From contig NZ_MUZU01000005.1 of the NCBI RefSeq assembly GCF_002000085.1, positions 248,001 through 312,000 of the forward strand: a stretch of DNA of 64,000 bases, in the 5' to 3' direction. The notes under the pieces were generated by a model. The model worked only from the letters and a program-made list of their open reading frames with translations, was not told the DNA's origin and did no database searches. Position 1 is the stretch's first letter. Each line of letters starts with the position of its first letter. A program made the position numbers and the translations under genes. Of this stretch, positions 61,162 through 64,000 are shown one piece after another. Origin of the DNA: Pseudocolwellia agarivorans (lineage in GTDB: Bacteria; Pseudomonadota; Gammaproteobacteria; Enterobacterales; Alteromonadaceae).

Positions 61162-62772
61162 TTATAGCTGAGGACCTGCTGATACTAAAGATTTACCATT
61201 ATCATTATCAGTAAACTTCTCAAAGTTATTAATAAACTTTGTGGCTAAATCTTGGGCTTTGTCATTCCATTGGTTGATAAAATCATAAGTATTCCTAGGA
61301 TCTAATATCTCTTCATTAACTCCTGGTAAAGCATTAGGAATTTCAAGATTAAATAAAGGAACAATTGATGTTTCAGCTTTATCGATAGAGCCATCCAATA
61401 TTGAATCTATTATTGCACGAGTATCTTTAATTGAAATACGTTTACCTGTGCCATTCCAACCCGTGTTTACTAAATAAGCTTCAGCTCCTACTGCTTGCAT
61501 ACGATTTTTTAATACTTCAGCATACTTCGTAGGATGAAGGCTTAAAAAAGCTGCACCAAAACAACTTGAGAAAGTAGGTGTAGGTTCTGTTATTCCTCTT
61601 TCTGTACCTGCTAATTTTGCTGTAAATCCTGACAAAAAATAATACTGTGTTTGTGCTGGAGTTAATTTTGCTACAGGAGGTAAAACACCAAAGGCATCGG
61701 CCGTTAAAAAGATAACTTTTTTGGCATGTCCTGCTTTTGATACTGGTTTAACAATATTATCTATATGGTAAATAGGGTACGAAACACGTGTGTTTTCAGT
61801 TTTTGAATTGTCATCAAAGTCTATTTTACCGTTAGCATCCACCGTTACATTTTCTAATAAGGCGTCACGTCTAATTGCATTGTATATATCAGGTTCATTT
61901 TCTTTGCTAAGGTTAATTGTTTTGGCATAGCACCCACCTTCAAAGTTGAAAACACCATTATCATCCCAACCATGTTCATCATCACCAATTAACTCACGTT
62001 TAGGGTCTGTTGAAAGTGTTGTTTTTCCAGTGCCTGATAGACCGAAGAATATAGCTACATCACCATCTGCGCCTACATTGGCGCTACAGTGCATTGAAGC
62101 AATATTTTGTAAAGGCAAAAGGTAGTTCATCATTGAGAACATACCTTTTTTCATTTCACCGCCGTACCAAGTACCACCAATAAGCTGGATCTTTTCTGTT
62201 AGATTAAAGGCGACAAAATTTTCTGAGTTTAAACCTTGTTCTTTCCATAATGGGTTTGTCGTTTTCGCACCGTTCATAACAATAAAGTCGGGCTCATAGC
62301 TAGCTAATTCGCTTTCTGTAGGACGAATAAACATGTTTTTAACAAAATGAGCTTGCCATGCAACTTCTGTAATGAAGCGAACTTTTAACCGGGTATCTTT
62401 GTTAGCTCCACAATATGTGTCTACCACATAAAGTTTTTTATCTGTAAGCTGGCTAGTTACTAAGCCTTTCAAATGTTCCCATGTTTCTTGGTTCATAGGG
62501 TGATTATCATTCTTTCCTTGATCTGACCACCATACCGTGTCACGACTTACGTCATCTCTCACTATATATTTATCTTTTGGTGACCTACCTGTAAATATTC
62601 CTGTATCAACATTAACGGCACCAAGTTCAGTTACAACGCCTTTATCAAATCCCGTTAAATTACTTTTTGTTTCCTCGGCAAACAGCACTTCGTAAGATGG
62701 ATTGTAAACAATTTCAGCAACACTATTAATGCCATATTGCGATAGGTCGATTGAATTTTCCGAAGTGGTCAT
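61162..62772 (-). CDS. pckA: ATP-dependent phosphoenolpyruvate carboxykinase PckA
   Basis: 536 residues. Converts oxaloacetate plus ATP to phosphoenolpyruvate, the first gluconeogenic step. Motifs: [12 protein letters not shown] near 57, the kinase loop [13 protein letters not shown] (about 243-255), and GDDEHGWDD with metal ligands. Length is normal. Neighbour of envZ as in E. coli. Confidence 0.97.
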   Translation of the reverse strand: MTTSENSIDLSQYGINSVAEIVYNPSYEVLFAEETKSNLTGFDKGVVTELGAVNVDTGIFTGRSPKDKYIVRDDVSRDTVWWSDQGKNDNHPMNQETWEHLKGLVTSQLTDKKLYVVDTYCGANKDTRLKVRFITEVAWQAHFVKNMFIRPTESELASYEPDFIVMNGAKTTNPLWKEQGLNSENFVAFNLTEKIQLIGGTWYGGEMKKGMFSMMNYLLPLQNIASMHCSANVGADGDVAIFFGLSGTGKTTLSTDPKRELIGDDEHGWDDNGVFNFEGGCYAKTINLSKENEPDIYNAIRRDALLENVTVDANGKIDFDDNSKTENTRVSYPIYHIDNIVKPVSKAGHAKKVIFLTADAFGVLPPVAKLTPAQTQYYFLSGFTAKLAGTERGITEPTPTFSSCFGAAFLSLHPTKYAEVLKNRMQAVGAEAYLVNTGWNGTGKRISIKDTRAIIDSILDGSIDKAETSIVPLFNLEIPNALPGVNEEILDPRNTYDFINQWNDKAQDLATKFINNFEKFTDNDNGKSLVSAGPQL

Positions 62773-63035
62773 TTTTTTATCTCCAAGAGTAAAGTTTCAA
62801 AGGTAGTTAAACTGTTAACTATTCTAATGCAGTTTTACAAAAATCGAAAGAAAAATGTGTTTCGATATGAAAGTTTTTATGTGTGCTTTCATGTTTTGTT
62901 TTTGTGTGTGTATTTTTGTTTTATTAGTTCGTTGATTTTATGGTGTTTTTTATCTGAGTGGATATTTACTTCCCCTCAGATAAAAATTTCGACTTCTAGT
63001 TTTGAGGTTTCGATTGGTGGGTTACATTGTGTTTA
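62773..63035. other. T-rich non-coding region between mrcA and pckA
   Basis: 263 bp, strongly T-rich on the plus strand. It contains a 12-bp inverted repeat (62947-62958 and 62975-62986, CTCAGATA arm). The arms are T-first/A-last, opposite to an intrinsic terminator. Probably the pckA promoter lies at the left part; no hexamers are assigned. Confidence 0.4.
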
Positions 63036-64000
63036 TCAAAAAATATTGTCAATTGTCGATGTTGTACTTTTGTTTGTTTCATATGTATTGTCTTGTTGAA
63101 TAAATTCAGAAGGTAAAGTCCCCTTCTTAAAGTACTCAAAAACACTTGAGTTATCTGTTTTATAGGTCAGCTTGCCTGTCGCTTTATCAATACGAGCTGA
63201 AACAATATTATCAGGTTGTATAAACTGCTCGTATGGAAAATACGGTAGGGCTTCTTTCATGAATAAATTCCAAGCTGGTTGAGCTGAATTGGCTCCGGCT
63301 TCAGACCCTGTTATTTGATTTTCAGGTAAGTTTCTATTGTATGTTGTTTTACCTAAGTCTCTAGAAGGGTCATCAAAACCAATCCAAGCCGAAGTGACCA
63401 GTCGTCTTGAAAAACCACTAAACCAGGCATCTTTAGATTGGTTTGTGGTGCCTGTTTTACCTGAAAGATCTTTTCTTTTCAGGGCTCTTGAGCGCCAACC
63501 TGTTCCTTGCCAAAAAGGTTTAGTATTCCAATCTGCTCCCCAAATTACAGAGTTCATTGCGTTGGTAATAAGAAAAGCATTTTGTGGGTTTAATACTCTA
63601 TTAGCAATATTTAAGGAGGCTTGTTTATTTTCGTCAGCTAAATTAATCGGTGAATCTTTGGTTGCTTCAAGAGAATGAACGTTAGATTCAGTAGGTGACA
63701 GCTCGGTAATTTCGTTTGTTTTGTCTTTTATACACTTTTCATCACATGCTATTTTTGGATTTGCTTGGAACACAATATTACCAAAGGAATCTTCGATACG
63801 TTCTATAAAATAGGGTTCAATTAAAAAACCACCATTAGCAAAAACAGCATACCCTGTTGCAATTTCTAGAGGTGTAAAGGATGCGGAGCCTAATGCTAAT
63901 GTTTCATTCTTAGGTATTTCATCTCTTGCAAAGCCAAAGGATTGTAAATGGTTAATTACATTTTCCTTTCCTGTTTGCCTAAAAAGACGAACAGCTACAA
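63036..64000 (-). CDS. mrcA: Penicillin-binding protein 1A (MrcA), C-terminal part
   Basis: The frame is open to the right edge, so the N-terminal transglycosylase part lies beyond. The visible ~320 residues belong to the transpeptidase domain: NAMNSVIWGADW, the KTGTTNQSKDAWFSGF motif (KTG box), and PNIVSARID-like end. PBP1A polymerises and cross-links peptidoglycan. The C-terminal tail ends in a Ser/Thr-rich stretch (NKSTTSTIDNIF). The GTG near 63773 is internal. Confidence 0.93.
   Translation of the reverse strand, partial: VAVRLFRQTGKENVINHLQSFGFARDEIPKNETLALGSASFTPLEIATGYAVFANGGFLIEPYFIERIEDSFGNIVFQANPKIACDEKCIKDKTNEITELSPTESNVHSLEATKDSPINLADENKQASLNIANRVLNPQNAFLITNAMNSVIWGADWNTKPFWQGTGWRSRALKRKDLSGKTGTTNQSKDAWFSGFSRRLVTSAWIGFDDPSRDLGKTTYNRNLPENQITGSEAGANSAQPAWNLFMKEALPYFPYEQFIQPDNIVSARIDKATGKLTYKTDNSSVFEYFKKGTLPSEFIQQDNTYETNKSTTSTIDNIF

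Noticed and set aside
62947-62986. The inverted repeat between mrcA and pckA as an intrinsic terminator
   Set aside because: The arms start with T and end with A, so no U-tract follows the stem in either direction.
62827-63099. Plus-strand 90-residue Phe/Cys/Val-rich ORF
   Set aside because: It is a by-product of T-rich DNA and overlaps the end of mrcA in the other direction.
1-64000. CRISPR arrays, rRNA genes, full insertion sequences
   Set aside because: No regularly spaced direct repeats, no rRNA-like stretch and no transposase-like protein were seen.

Overview
This is chromosomal DNA of an AT-rich marine gammaproteobacterium, most likely Alteromonadales, family Colwelliaceae (Colwellia/Thalassotalea type). 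This placement is inferred from gene content, not from a search: an MSHA-pilus mshQ end, a PEP-CTERM substrate plus the PrsK/PrsR regulators, VF530, a peroxiredoxin-glutaredoxin fusion, H-NOX/c-di-GMP signalling, the HutF/HutG route, and enterobacteria-like neighbourhoods (yihI-hemN, srkA-dsbA, ompR-envZ-pckA).

Left part (1-21.6 kb). The end of mshQ is followed by a calcium-repeat (FG-GAP) exported protein and a PEP-CTERM matrixin protease. Next comes a four-gene minus-strand operon for nitric-oxide sensing: REC-GGDEF-EAL, REC-HD-GYP (degenerate), H-NOX and its histidine kinase. A 655-bp non-coding gap then holds a foldback MITE-like repeat and a second palindromic repeat. A MexEF-OprN-like RND efflux operon ends with an MDR oxidoreductase and faces a divergent LysR gene across a clear dyad operator. 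A porin / periplasmic protein / membrane diguanylate cyclase operon, a Bcr/CflA transporter and tRNA-His close this part.

Middle (21.7-46.8 kb). These are mostly housekeeping and stress genes: a universal stress protein, a CPA2 antiporter, a CorA transporter, a membrane operon (DUF21, DUF432, MscS, DUF1285), hemN with a well-placed class II FNR-type promoter, a DUF2489 protein, yihI, an M61 peptidase, purU, VF530, a peroxiredoxin-glutaredoxin fusion, a hybrid kinase, hutG-hutF behind a HutC-type operator, ccoG, srkA-dsbA, a VTT-domain protein, a beta-propeller-SHOCT protein and a tandem OB-fold SSB-like protein.

Mobile island (46,987-55,205). An 8.2-kb element is integrated at the 3' end of tRNA-Arg(CCG). 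Exact 23-bp attL and attR copies flank it, and matching GTAGTAC repeat pairs lie inside both ends. It carries a P4-type integrase, an unrecognised protein translationally coupled to it, AlpA, a winged-helix protein, two small orphan ORFs, a primase-helicase, a PH-domain membrane protein, a zinc-ribbon protein and a lipoprotein. No relaxase, conjugation or capsid genes are present. The layout resembles a phage satellite (PICI/P4-like) and is the best candidate here for an undescribed system.

Right part (55.3-64 kb). prsK-prsR (PEP-CTERM system regulators), ompR-envZ, pckA on the opposite strand, and the 3' end of mrcA (PBP1A), which runs off the right edge.
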